Assembly (NCBI GenBank): GCA_039602395.1
Contig: JBCNJP010000027.1
Coordinates: 40,144,986 to 40,208,985 of the forward strand
Direction of reading: 5' to 3'
DNA: 64,000 nucleotides
Source: Deinandra increscens subsp. villosa
Lineage: Eukaryota > Streptophyta > Magnoliopsida > Asterales > Asteraceae
The notes beneath the pieces were generated by a model that worked only from the letters and a program-made list of their open reading frames with translations, was not told the DNA's origin and did not search any database. Shown here piece after piece: positions 55,461 through 64,000 of the stretch. Position numbers and translations under genes: made by a program. Numbering within the stretch: the stretch's first letter is position 1; the number at the start of each line of letters is the position of its first letter.

Positions 55461-56112
55461 TCACGGCTGCTTTGACACCCGCCACAGCTTCACCGACTTA
55501 TCCAAACTACCGCTATACACCACCCATTATCGAACACCACGCTCACCCTCACCATCATCCTCGTACTCTTGAACCGCCAAACATTTAACCGGACCACCGT
55601 GTCCGGTCAAAACATTCAAACACGAATGTAACCCGCCGCCGTCCCTCCGCCACACGCAGATGCTCTTATCCGCTGACCCACTGAAGAACAATCTCCCGGC
55701 GGACGCGAGACTGCCCCCTAATAACCCCGCCATGAGCCAGCGCGTGCTTCCGACGCTCCCAGAAATTAAGTAACTCGTTGGAAGATCCGGCGTACACGAC
55801 GGCGTCCGCCGCATTAACCGCCACGAACGTCACCGCGGATTCCTGATTCAACATACTGTAAACCATCATATGCTTTGTATCCTTCCCCACTAACTCCCGC
55901 CTCCACACTTTCACCGAACCGTCGGCCGGACCGGTGAAAACCAAACCGTCAAATCCGACCACCACCGTGTTAACGGCGTCATCGTGGGCGTTAACGGATT
56001 CTAAACCTTTCGAATCCGAAAGTCTCCATACCCGCAATGTTTTATCCCACGACCCAGAATATAACAACAGCCCGTGGTCCAAATCCAAACTCAGGCATGA
56101 AACGACGTGAAC
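55461..56112 (-). pseudogene. JINGUBANG-like WD40 protein fragment
   Basis: Minus strand: VHVVSCLSLDLDHGLLLYSG, then repeats ending DKTLRVWR, ADGSVKVWRRE, LLNFWERRKHALAHGG, ADKSICVWRRDGGG, and CLNVLTGHGGPVKCLAV. These are five or so WD40 blades in the order and wording of the plant JINGUBANG family. Loss of a short stretch (about 26 bp) near 55715 shifts frame after GGVIRG. A TAA at 55527-55529 replaces one codon before WVVYSGSLDKSVKLWRVSKQ and the natural TGA (55461-55463). The N-terminal half is missing; homology fades at 56112, 18 bp from an LTR. The only recognisable host-gene sequence in the window. Confidence 0.85.
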
Positions 56113-56130
56113 ATGTCACATACGGAACTT

Positions 56131-56827
56131 TGTTGGGTAGTGGTAATTTCACTTCTGATCATGTACTATTGTGAAATTATAATATTGATGCAGTAACAAG
56201 TAAAAGAGGTAAGATGATGCAAAACTTTTATATAAGTGTCACCTATTTATATTAGTTTTGCCAAGCTTTACATAAATATCTACCCATCTAACTTAACCAT
56301 TCACTCATTAGAAAGATAATTACCTATATATTATTGGCTAAGTCAACAACCAGAACAGGCCTGTTTACCTGTTTTTTACGTTGACTTTTTTAATAACATA
56401 TAGCGTGTTTAACAAATTTGATAACAATCGCAGAATTAGAGCAGTGGCTGTTGGGCTATACTTTAGAGGCATGAACATTAGATGTGGACTTGTTTATTAT
56501 TGGGCTTATGGGCTAAGAATATATTACGATATGGGCCATGTGGGCCGGCTTTATATTTATGATTGGATTAGGGATTGTAAGTGAGTAGTATATAAGCTCA
56601 CTAGTTTTGGTTAGACCCTAGCTTTTTTATTAAGATTTTGAGATCTCCCTTGTGTTTACGATCAGATTCTTTAAGCTCAAGAAAGTTGTGTTTTACATTC
56701 AAGATTTGATCTTCTTTGGTTTATCAAGTCTCTTTCATCTACTTTCTTCTCGAATCAATCACTAACGAGGATTCCGCACTCGTTTGTGATAGCAATATCG
56801 TGTGTTGTTAGTTTTTCTGGACCTACA
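56131..56827 (+). repeat. 5' LTR of plus-strand retroelement (element F)
   Basis: Starts TGTTGGGTAGTGG and ends CTGGACCTACA, 2 bp before an intact primer site. TATA box GTATATAAGCTC at about 56587-56598. About 697 bp. Partner LTR lies beyond the window. Confidence 0.7.
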
Positions 56828-56829
56828 AT

Positions 56830-56842
56830 TGGTATCAGAGCC
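56830..56842 (+). promoter_or_regulatory. primer binding site of element F (tRNA-iMet)
   Basis: TGGTATCAGAGCC, exact match to the initiator tRNA-Met primer site. Confidence 0.9.
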
Positions 56843-56929
56843 AAGAATCACTGATTCGAGGTTCTAACGATATTGGATTCAAGCATTTTCTGGAAAAAGT
56901 TCGAGTTTTTGAAGGTTTGAAGGTTGTTC

Positions 56930-57290
56930 TTCGAGTTTACGATTCTGCTGCTGCTGGGTTTGAGTGTTTACGACTGGTGGACTTGAAGATCTTCATCAGA
57001 AACACGTTAACGACTTCAAGCAACGATTTTTAGCTGTTTACAATCCAAAAGTTAGTGTTTACGACTTTACTTGGTCGGAAACAAGAGTTTACGATTTATC
57101 GTTGTCGGAATCGGTCATCGTAATCGGGTTTACGATTTAAGTGGATCGGAATCAGGTTTACGACTTGGGAGGATCGAAATCAGGTGTTTACGACTGGCTG
57201 GATCGGAGTCGCTGTTTACGATTTACTGTGATCGGAATCAGGTGTTCTCGATCGTAATCAGGCTTTTACGATCGTAATCTCACTGATTGG
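56930..57290 (+). repeat. GTTTACGA motif array in leader of element F
   Basis: Nine or more TTTACGA words separated by GGATCGGAATCAGG-type spacers between primer site and gag. Confidence 0.8.
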
Positions 57291-57330
57291 ACATTTGGAC
57301 TTTAGATTTTAGTTTTCCTAAGCTTGCGTT

Positions 57331-57596
57331 ATGGATTTCGAACCAAGTATGTATCAGAAGTTGGATTTTGAGATTGGATCCATCACTCGTCCACCAAGAC
57401 TCACATCGGCGGATAATTTTCTGGAATGGAAATATAGATTTGAAAACCACTTGAAGAGTGTTGATTTAAGACTATGGAGAGCGGTAATTCATGGGCCACA
57501 CACGCCTACACATGCAGAAGGAACCAATGCGGGTAAAGCTAAAACGGAAGACAAATATGATGATGATGATTGGGAAAGATGCAACAAAGCAGAAAG
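57331..57596 (+). pseudogene. gag N-terminus of element F, interrupted
   Basis: ATG 57331; residues with ITRPPRLTSADNFLEWKYRF and ENHLKSVDLRLWRAVIHGP, the Ty1/copia (UBN2-type) gag start, similar in layout to 26308-26706. After DDDWERCNKAES the frame enters the LTR of element G at 57597, so the C-terminal gag and pol must lie beyond the right window edge. The extra codons to the stop at 57645 belong to the LTR. Confidence 0.75.
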
Positions 57597-58809
57597 TGTT
57601 GGGTATATTACAGTGGGATCCGGGTTACTGATTTTAATTTCTTAAAACCGATTTAATAATTAAATTAATTCTAAATTAATTTGGCAGCGGAAACGAATTA
57701 AAACGCGGACGCAACTGTAACAGGATCAATCACCGAACACGACAAACACAGAAAAACATTTATTTAAAATAAATAAATAATCAAATTAAATATCTAAAAT
57801 TTTAGATATACCTTGGCGGGTTCCGAACAACCGTTCGAGACACCCGGATTCAACGGGCTCGCGCTAGGACGAACTGTGACGTCTGACTCGAACCTTCGAG
57901 ACAAGTCGTCGACGGCGGCATCGGCGGCGACGGCCATGGGCGGCGGCGGCGGTAGTGGCGGCGGTGGTGGTAGAGATACCACTGGTGGTGGGGACAAAAC
58001 TTTCTCCGTCGGGATGACGACCGGAACGGTCCCCACGATGATCTCATCACCGGTGACCAGAGGCGACACGGTGGCGGTGGCCGGCGGGTACAAGGGCGCG
58101 GGCCACGACGACAGAACCGGACGCGGTGGCCTCGGCTGCGCGAGGACCACCGGTCAGTGGTCGCGCGGCTGCCCGGAGGACGCGCCAGCGGCGACGGCGA
58201 CTTGAGTCGCGCGGCGGCTCGGTCTGCGGATTCGGCTTCGGCTCGGGCTGCGGATTCGGCTTCGGCTCGGGCTGCGGCTCGGGCTGCGACGGCTTCGCTT
58301 TCGAGTCGGGCGCAGATGGCGGCGAGACGGGGATCCATCGGAACTGGCGAGGGACTGTGGTGGTGGTGGTGGCGGCGATCGACGGTGGGCGGCAACGGGG
58401 AGCCGGCTTCGGCTTGGGATCGGCGCAGAGAGAGAGAGAGATGGGAGATTAGGGTTTGTAACTTGTTATTCAATCTACCTCCTCCCTTTCTCTTTTAATA
58501 TTAAATCGCGGACCGGGGCCAGACGGACTGGGCCCGATCGCGATTCCCTTTTAATCTACCAACCGATTAGTCTGTTAATCCGGTAACAACTGATCGGTCC
58601 GTCTTTTATTTACCGAGTGATTTCGAGCCAAAAGTTTTGTCGTTTTAATTAAATAAATAATTAATATTTATTTAATTTAACATTTAGTTCGTTTATATCT
58701 AATTAACAATTAATTAGATTTAATAGTCCGTTGACCCGGGTGTAACTCTTACGGGTCAATATCGGTCGGGTTCGTTAATTCGTCGGGTCAGGACACTCTA
58801 TTTCCAACA
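57597..58809 (-). repeat. 3' LTR of element G with GC-rich leader
   Basis: Plus strand starts TGTTGGGTATATT and ends ATTTCCAACA, with the inverted TGTTGG/CCAACA tips typical of copia. TATA-like TATTAAAAGAG (minus) at 58491-58501. 57830-58450 is strikingly GC-rich, with GGCTTCGGCTCGGGCTGCGG units repeated at about 58220-58290. Open frames here on both strands follow from composition. Confidence 0.8.
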
Positions 58810-58810
58810 G

Positions 58811-58821
58811 TCTCCCACTTG
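58811..58821 (-). promoter_or_regulatory. polypurine tract of element G
   Basis: Minus-strand AAGTGGGAGAC immediately before the LTR start TGTTGGAAATAG. Confidence 0.85.
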
Positions 58822-59631
58822 GACTGAACGCGACAGATTAACGAGCGCAGTCAGAGGCACTTTAGCTATGCATGGCTACACCAACTAATATTGACACTTT
58901 AAGTCGTCAGCCAAAGTATATCTGATTGACAATCAAGCAGACTCATGACTTGTGCATTCATTGTCATATGTTCCTTTCTGTATAAGACGTTGATGAATTA
59001 TGAGACATGGACTCTCATGTTTTATGCATCGATTCTCGTTCTCGATACAATTCGAAGTGATCCAACAAACACACATTAAGTTTGGGTGAGGCCTCACACT
59101 TTTCACTTGGAATCAACGAGGGCACCTTTATGTCTAACTGTTGCCGAAGCAAGAGTACAGAATCCCTTGTCGAGGCATACAGCTCCCACTAAACCTCAGA
59201 GCCATTCCCAAAAATAACCGTTATGGCTGGCAGTTACGCGACAACGTTAGGCTATAATCAAAGAATGTTCTTTAGTAGAAGGAAGTTCGAATATGCGTCT
59301 CAGGTCTAAGGATACATTAGAGCATGCATTAATCAAGCAAGCAAGACTTCCATGTTTGCGTTGCATGATGTAAGTTACGTCCAACGTCATTCACCAATGA
59401 GGTCCATGAGTTTGAATGTTAAACAACTTTAAGGCTCAAACAGTCACAATAGTCTTACTTTAGTATAGCTCCCACTATCTAATCGACTACGGACATTTAG
59501 GACAAGTTCTTATTGTCCAAGGATTAAACGTACAAATACTGAACACAGTTATGTAATTCATTATTGCATAAAACCAGATGGAATAAGAATAATATAGATA
59601 ACTGCTGGTGTTCATACATCCAAATACCGAA
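58822..59631 (-). other. 3' untranslated region of element G
   Basis: About 800 bp between RNase H and the polypurine tract. No coding frame or repeat recognised. Confidence 0.5.
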
Positions 59632-60458
59632 TCAAAACATGTCTTTAGCTAATCTAAGCCCTATCGCTTCTCTGTGGCGTATATGAGTCTCCTGAGTCAT
59701 AGGCTTAGTAAAGGGATCAGCTAAGTTTTGATCTGTGTGTACTTTGCTTATTTTGATTTCATTTCTGTCGACTACTTCTCTTATGTAGTGGAATTTCCTC
59801 AGGACGTGCTTGGCCTTCTTATGAGACCCTTGCTCTTTGGCTTGAGCTATAGCGCCTGTGTTATCGCACAGCATCTCGATGGGCTGCCTTATACTGGCAT
59901 AGCATCGAGATCGGATATGAACTTCTTCATCCACACGGCTTCTTTAGCAGCTTCTGAGGCGGCTATGTATTCGGATTCAGTAGTAGAATCAGCTACTACT
60001 GGCTGTTTTGAGCTTCTCCAAGAAACAGCCCCTCCGTTAAGAGTGAATACGAATCCCGACTGTGAGCGAGAGTCATCTCGGTCAGTCTGAAAACTAGCGT
60101 CAGTGTAACATCTTACAGTGAGCTCTTGTTCAACACCTCCGTATACGAGAAACATATCAGTAGTGTTTCTCAAGTATTTTAGTATGTTCTTTACAGCCGT
60201 CCAGTGAGCTAGTCCTGGCGTCTGTTGGTACTGACTTGTCACGCTCAGTGCATACGAGACATCCGGTCGTGTGCAGAGCATGGCATACATGATAGATCCA
60301 ATAGCAGAGGCAAATGGGACCTATGCCATTTGGCTTATCTCGCGCTCCGTTTTAGGTGCTTGAGATTTGTCCAAGATTGTTCCCTTAGTCATGGGAACGG
60401 CTCCTTTCTTGGAGTTGCTCATGTTGAACCGAGCTATGATCTTGTCAACGTATGTGCT
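59632..60458 (-). pseudogene. RNase H region of element G
   Basis: Two frames. First: YAMLCTRPDVSYALSVTSQY, CYTDASFQTDRDDSRSQSG, STTESEYIAASEAAKEAVW, the copia RNase H with its D, E, D region. Second, after a 1-nt loss near 59902: DNTGAIAQAKEQGSHKKAKH, HTDQNLADPFTKPM. Upstream, TAA (near 60460, LGLS-stop) and TAG (near 60318) interrupt the link to RT. Inactive. Confidence 0.8.
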
Positions 60459-62186
60459 TTAACTGAGTCCCAAAAGGCGCTTGGATCGATCTCTGTGAAT
60501 TTTAATTCCCAGCCATTTCTTAACATCGTTAAGCATGGGTATGTTGTTTCCTATGATCAATATATCGTCCACGTACAGTACGAGGAACGATACAGCGCTC
60601 CCACTTGCGTTTCTGTAAACACATAGCTCATCTTTGTTTTGATCAAAACCAAACTCTTTGACCTTTCGATCAAAACGAAGATTCCAGCTTCGAGATGCTT
60701 GCTTGAGTCCATAAATGGACTTGCTTAGCTTGCAAACCTTGTTTGGATTCTCTGGATCGACAAAACCATCAGGCTGAACCATGTAGACATGTCCTTCGAG
60801 TTGTCCGTTCAGGAAAGCAGTTTTAACGTCCATTTGCCATATCTCATAGTCATGGTATGCGGCTATGGCAAGGAGAATCCTGATCGATTTGATCATGACA
60901 ACGGGCGAAAAAGTCTCATCATAGTCAATCCCTTGGGTTTGAGTGAAACCTTTCGCTACAAGCCGTGCCTTGTAGGTTTGCACATTTCCATGCATGTCAG
61001 TTTTTCTTTTAAAGATCCACTTGCTCCCTACTGCCCGTGTGCCGGGGGGTAGCTCAATCAAGTCCCAGACGTGATTGTCACGCATGGATTGCATCTCAGC
61101 GTTCATGGCTTCAAGCCATTTATCAGATTCCGGATCTGATATAGCAGCTTTATAATTAATAGGCTCATCGTTAGAATCGGCTATTAACAGAACGTCGAAG
61201 GCCTCATGATATCCAAGATATCTATCAGGCTCATATCGTATTCTTTCGCTCCTACGAACGCTTGTGCTTGCGTTTGGGTCTGATGGTGCGACAACAATTT
61301 GTCGGTCAGACGCAGCGACCGTCTCAGGGTTAGGTGTATCTCGAATTTCTTCAAGATCCATTGGATCACTATTTGTTCCTCGAGCAAGGAATTCTTTCTC
61401 AGGGAATTTACCATTCCTTTTTATGGAAACAGTGTTTGCATCAGGATGGTAAAAGTAATAACCGGTATTACAATAGTATCCAACGAAAGTTACCTTTTCG
61501 CCTCGGGGATCGAGCTTGTTGTCAGATTCACTGGTGACATAAGCATCACATCCCCATACCCTGAGGTATGATAGTTTAGGAAGAGAACCATGCCATATCT
61601 CATATGGGGTCTTCCCTACTTTCTTGGTCGGTGCCAGATTTATTAGGCGAGCAGTGGTCAAGATGGCATATCCCCAAAAGGAATGTGGCAAGGTGGTCCT
61701 GCACATCATCGATCGAACCATGTTAAGCAAAGTTCGATTCCTCCTTTCACTAACGCCATTTAACTGGGGTGCGCCAGGTGGAGTAGGTTGTGAAACGATT
61801 CCACATTCCTTCAGATGATTCAGGAATTCAGCGCTTAGGTATTCTCCGCCTCTATCAGATCGAAGTATTTTAATAGTTCGATTCAACTGATTTTGTACTT
61901 CGTTTTGAAATTCTTTGAACTTTTCAAAAGTTTCATGTTTGTGTTTCATCAGATAGACATAGGCATATCTGTTGTAGTCATCGATGAAAGTCACGAAGTA
62001 TCGGTCACGATTTCTCGTCTCGGTTCGAAAGGGTCCACACACATCGGTGTGAATAATGCCTAACAAGCCTTGGACCCGTTCACCTGTGTGGGTGAAGGGT
62101 AACTTGGTTAATTTTCCAGAGAAGCATGACTCACACTCATCGAAGGAATCTGCATCTTGGGATTCGAGAATGCCAGCAGTTTGCAA
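60459..62186 (-). pseudogene. integrase and reverse transcriptase of element G
   Basis: 575 codons. Integrase zinc tail CESCFSGK, core HTDVCGPF, LRSDRGGEY and GVSERRNRTL (D, D, E all present), VWGCDAYV; then a Ser/Asp linker; RT with WIFKRKTDMHGNVQTYKARL, VDVKTAFLNG-type MDVKTAFLNGQLEG, IYGLKQASRSW and the YVDDIL catalytic motif. The start at 62186 is internal. The true frame comes from the gag-pre-integrase frame via a 1-nt deletion near 62195. It ends in TAA in place of an expected Gln codon. Confidence 0.85.
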
Positions 62187-62676
62187 CTCTTAATGCGGGC
62201 CTTGCTTATGTGACCAAGTCTATGGTGCCATAACGAGGATTCGTTACTATCAGTTTTGCTTATTTTAGAAACATGATAGAGCTGGTCGTTTGTTTGAACA
62301 TCTATCTCATATATTCCATGCCGAGGTTTAGCCTCGAAATAAAAGATATCATTAAGGTAAACAGAAATCACATTTCCATTAAATTTATACCGAAATCCTT
62401 GTTCAAACAATGAAGAGACAGAAATAATGTTTCTGGATAAACCAGGTGCATATAAACAGTTAATCAAATTAACTACAAGGCCAGAAGAGCATGAAAAAGA
62501 ATAAGTGCCAGCAGCAAGTACTGGAACCCTCTTCCCGTCACCAACGATGAGGTCCATGCAGCCTCGTTCTGTCTTCTTCCACTTCTCAGGTTCCTGCAAA
62601 ACATTAACAATGTGATAACCACATCCAGTATCAAATACTCATGAATTGGAGGAAACAGTGAAAAGTTCAATAACAT
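62108..62676 (-). pseudogene. protease and gag-pre-integrase part of element G
   Basis: VFDTGCGYHIVN (protease active site, D-T-G) follows a TGA near 62639 that stands where this family has Trp (NS-W-VFDTG). Then YAPGLSRNIISVSSLFEQG and the integrase-preceding SSLWHHRLGHISKARIK. The frame is lost near 62195. Confidence 0.75.
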
Positions 62677-63446
62677 TTATTGACATACCTGATGAGCAAC
62701 CCTTATTAGGGTTCTTGGTCATCTTCAGCTTTGCAAGATAAACGGGACAGTTGCGACGCCATTGTCCTATTTTGTTGCACTCATAGCACAGGCGCTCCTC
62801 GGGAGGCTGCACCTGTGGTTTCTTGCCTTTGCCTTCTTTAACCTTCTTGGCTTTGGAGATCTTTGTATTAGCAACTTTAAGCACGTCCGGCGTGGTCCTG
62901 ATCTTCACGTTTAGGTATCAACGGAATAACCTCCTCGATCGACTGAGCCGAACAATTAATCGCAAGAATACGATAATGTTAAGGCAGAGATCTGAGTACT
63001 ACATCAAGAGCCATCCCGTCAGAGATGGAGTAGCCAAGGTCGATCAGCCTGTCGCGATACGCTTTCATCAGCATGACATAATCGTATGGAGAGGAGTCGT
63101 TAGCCATAGAGCAGTTCACGAATTGTGAAAGTGCATTGGCTCGCTCAGTCCTCTGACTCAACTCAAATAAATCCTTGAGTTTACGAATGATGTCATAGGA
63201 AGACATCCCCATGAAATTGTACCGATAATCCTGAGTCATGCTAGATAACATCAGGTCAGTGACGTCCTTATCATCGTCAGTGTGCTTTTGGAGCTCAGAC
63301 CGCGAGTTCTCATTTAGCAAGTAAGATGGAATACTCGCGATCGGTCGGTCAATGACATAGAGTTTCCCGAAGAGCCTTAAAAGGTTCCTCAGGGTTTTCT
63401 GCCATGCGATAAAGCCAGCCTCAGTGAAGGGGTCGAGTTGTACCAT
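62639..63446 (-). pseudogene. gag of element G
   Basis: ATG 63446: MVQLDPFTEAGFIAWQKTLR, then LRLFGKLYVIDRPI, ANALSQFVNCSMA and GYSISDGMALDVVLRSLP, the copia gag core. TAA near 62980, then the frame continues to TTPDVLKVANTK and the zinc knuckle CYECNKIGQWRRNC, in which the metal-binding His is Gln. The family normally has GHWRRNC, so RNA binding would be weakened. Confidence 0.8.
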
Positions 63447-64000
63447 TGAACTTAATGGAAGTGAGTTTTCTTTAGCCTTCTGAAAACAAGCAAAGTAAAT
63501 TTAATCAGTATTTTCGATGTTTATTTTTTTCTTTAAAATAAGTTGGTAAAGGTTATTTTTAAGAAAACGAGAATTCGTTTAGACGACATTACTTGAGACC
63601 GCCAAATGAGTCTCAGGAGCAAAGCCGTGTAAACAAACTGACAACGATTGTCAATTTTGAGACTCAAGTCACAACTCTCGGTATGAGGCCGCTATATACA
63701 TACAATTGTATTTTGTGATACGTTTAGCCTCATCCGTGCCCACTCTAGCAATATACATCCGTGGCGCGGTGTTGAAATACTCCAACACCACGAACATATA
63801 CGTCTAAAGCGATAGTAATCCTAAATGGTCGATGTGATGACACGGTGTTGAAATACTCCAATGTCCTCACCTTGGAAGGTACCCTCGGCACCAAGTGCGG
63901 TGTTGAAATACTCCAACACTGATGCTCCGGTAAATACGTTCTAAGTTCGACTTGAAATAGGATAGCACGAACTATCAGTTTTTAAGAATTACCAAATAGG
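63447..64000 (-). other. 5' leader of element G with hairpin repeats
   Basis: Three copies of TGTTGAAATACTCCAA (63766-63920), two as perfect GTGTTG-loop-CAACAC hairpins. The primer site and 5' LTR lie outside the window. Confidence 0.6.

Larger units (their letters stand above)
57597..64000 (-). mobile_element. Ty1/copia element nested in element F (element G), runs off window
   Basis: Minus strand: leader (right edge), gag, protease, integrase, RT, RNase H, polypurine tract, 3' LTR (57597-58809). Integrase before RT is the copia order. The 5' LTR is not reached by base 64000. Inserted at 57597 in gag of F. Multiple stops and frameshifts: a dead copy. Confidence 0.9.

Noticed and set aside
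57813..58498. Long GC-rich frames on both strands (Ala/Glu-, His/Pro- and Gly-rich)
   Set aside because: They lie inside an LTR, overlap each other on both strands and reflect GC-rich tandem repeats.

Overview
The window is transposon-dense plant nuclear DNA. Almost everything recognisable is a retrotransposon or DNA transposon, often nested one inside another. Plant-type families are present: Ty3/gypsy elements with initiator-Met tRNA primer sites, a chromodomain Tekay-like element, a Tat-like element with two RNase H domains, Athila-like and Ty1/copia elements, and hAT, Harbinger and Mutator-like elements. AT-rich spacers and plant-type introns fit too. The gag and pol proteins resemble those I know from Asteraceae, but that genus- or family-level guess is an inference. 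No intact single-copy host gene was found. The only recognisable host-gene trace is a broken WD40 (JINGUBANG-like) pseudogene at 55461-56112.

Layout. (A) 11-10363: a minus-strand Tat-like gypsy element with both LTRs. Its gag-protease-pol is broken by several frameshifts and a stop, and a four-exon gene on the opposite (plus) strand lies between pol and the 3' LTR. (B) 10364-17020: a mosaic of two copies of a 1.1-kb segment (D), three copies of a TATACGG/CCGTATA-rich repeat (E), and between them a 3.4-kb cassette (X, about 11521-14916). X carries three small Ser-leader genes or pseudogenes and ACGCA/TGCGT motif arrays that switch strand at a perfect palindrome near 12757. (C) 17021-25479: mostly anonymous AT-rich DNA with a MITE-like element, a 2839-bp solo LTR flanked by a perfect 5-bp duplication (20620-23458), a SINE remnant and a LINE remnant. 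(D) 25480-31148: a plus-strand Ty1/copia-type element reduced to gag, split by a 996-bp Harbinger-type MITE. (E) 31149-36205: a minus-strand Athila-like element with gag/protease but no reverse transcriptase, cut at 36206 by a Tekay-like LTR that runs into a 500-N assembly gap (38358-38857). (F) 38858-49382: a young, nearly intact minus-strand Tekay-like chromovirus with 2.5-kb LTRs. (G) 49383-56112: a hAT MITE, a Mutator-like transposase remnant, a long-TIR Mutator-like element and the WD40 pseudogene. (H) 56131-64000: a plus-strand LTR element whose gag is interrupted by a minus-strand Ty1/copia element that runs off the window.

One theme is not explained by the standard domains. Several unrelated families each carry a private array of one short motif in an LTR or untranslated leader: GTTCGGA, TTTCGCT, GCGTATCGC, GTTTACGA, TACGNCCCCGTA, ACGCA/TGCGT, and a GTGTTG-loop-CAACAC hairpin. 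The antisense spliced gene in element A and the small-gene cassette X are the two places most worth following up. Most coding regions are decayed, and many of the premature stops fit C-to-T (or G-to-A) change, as expected for methylated, silenced repeats.
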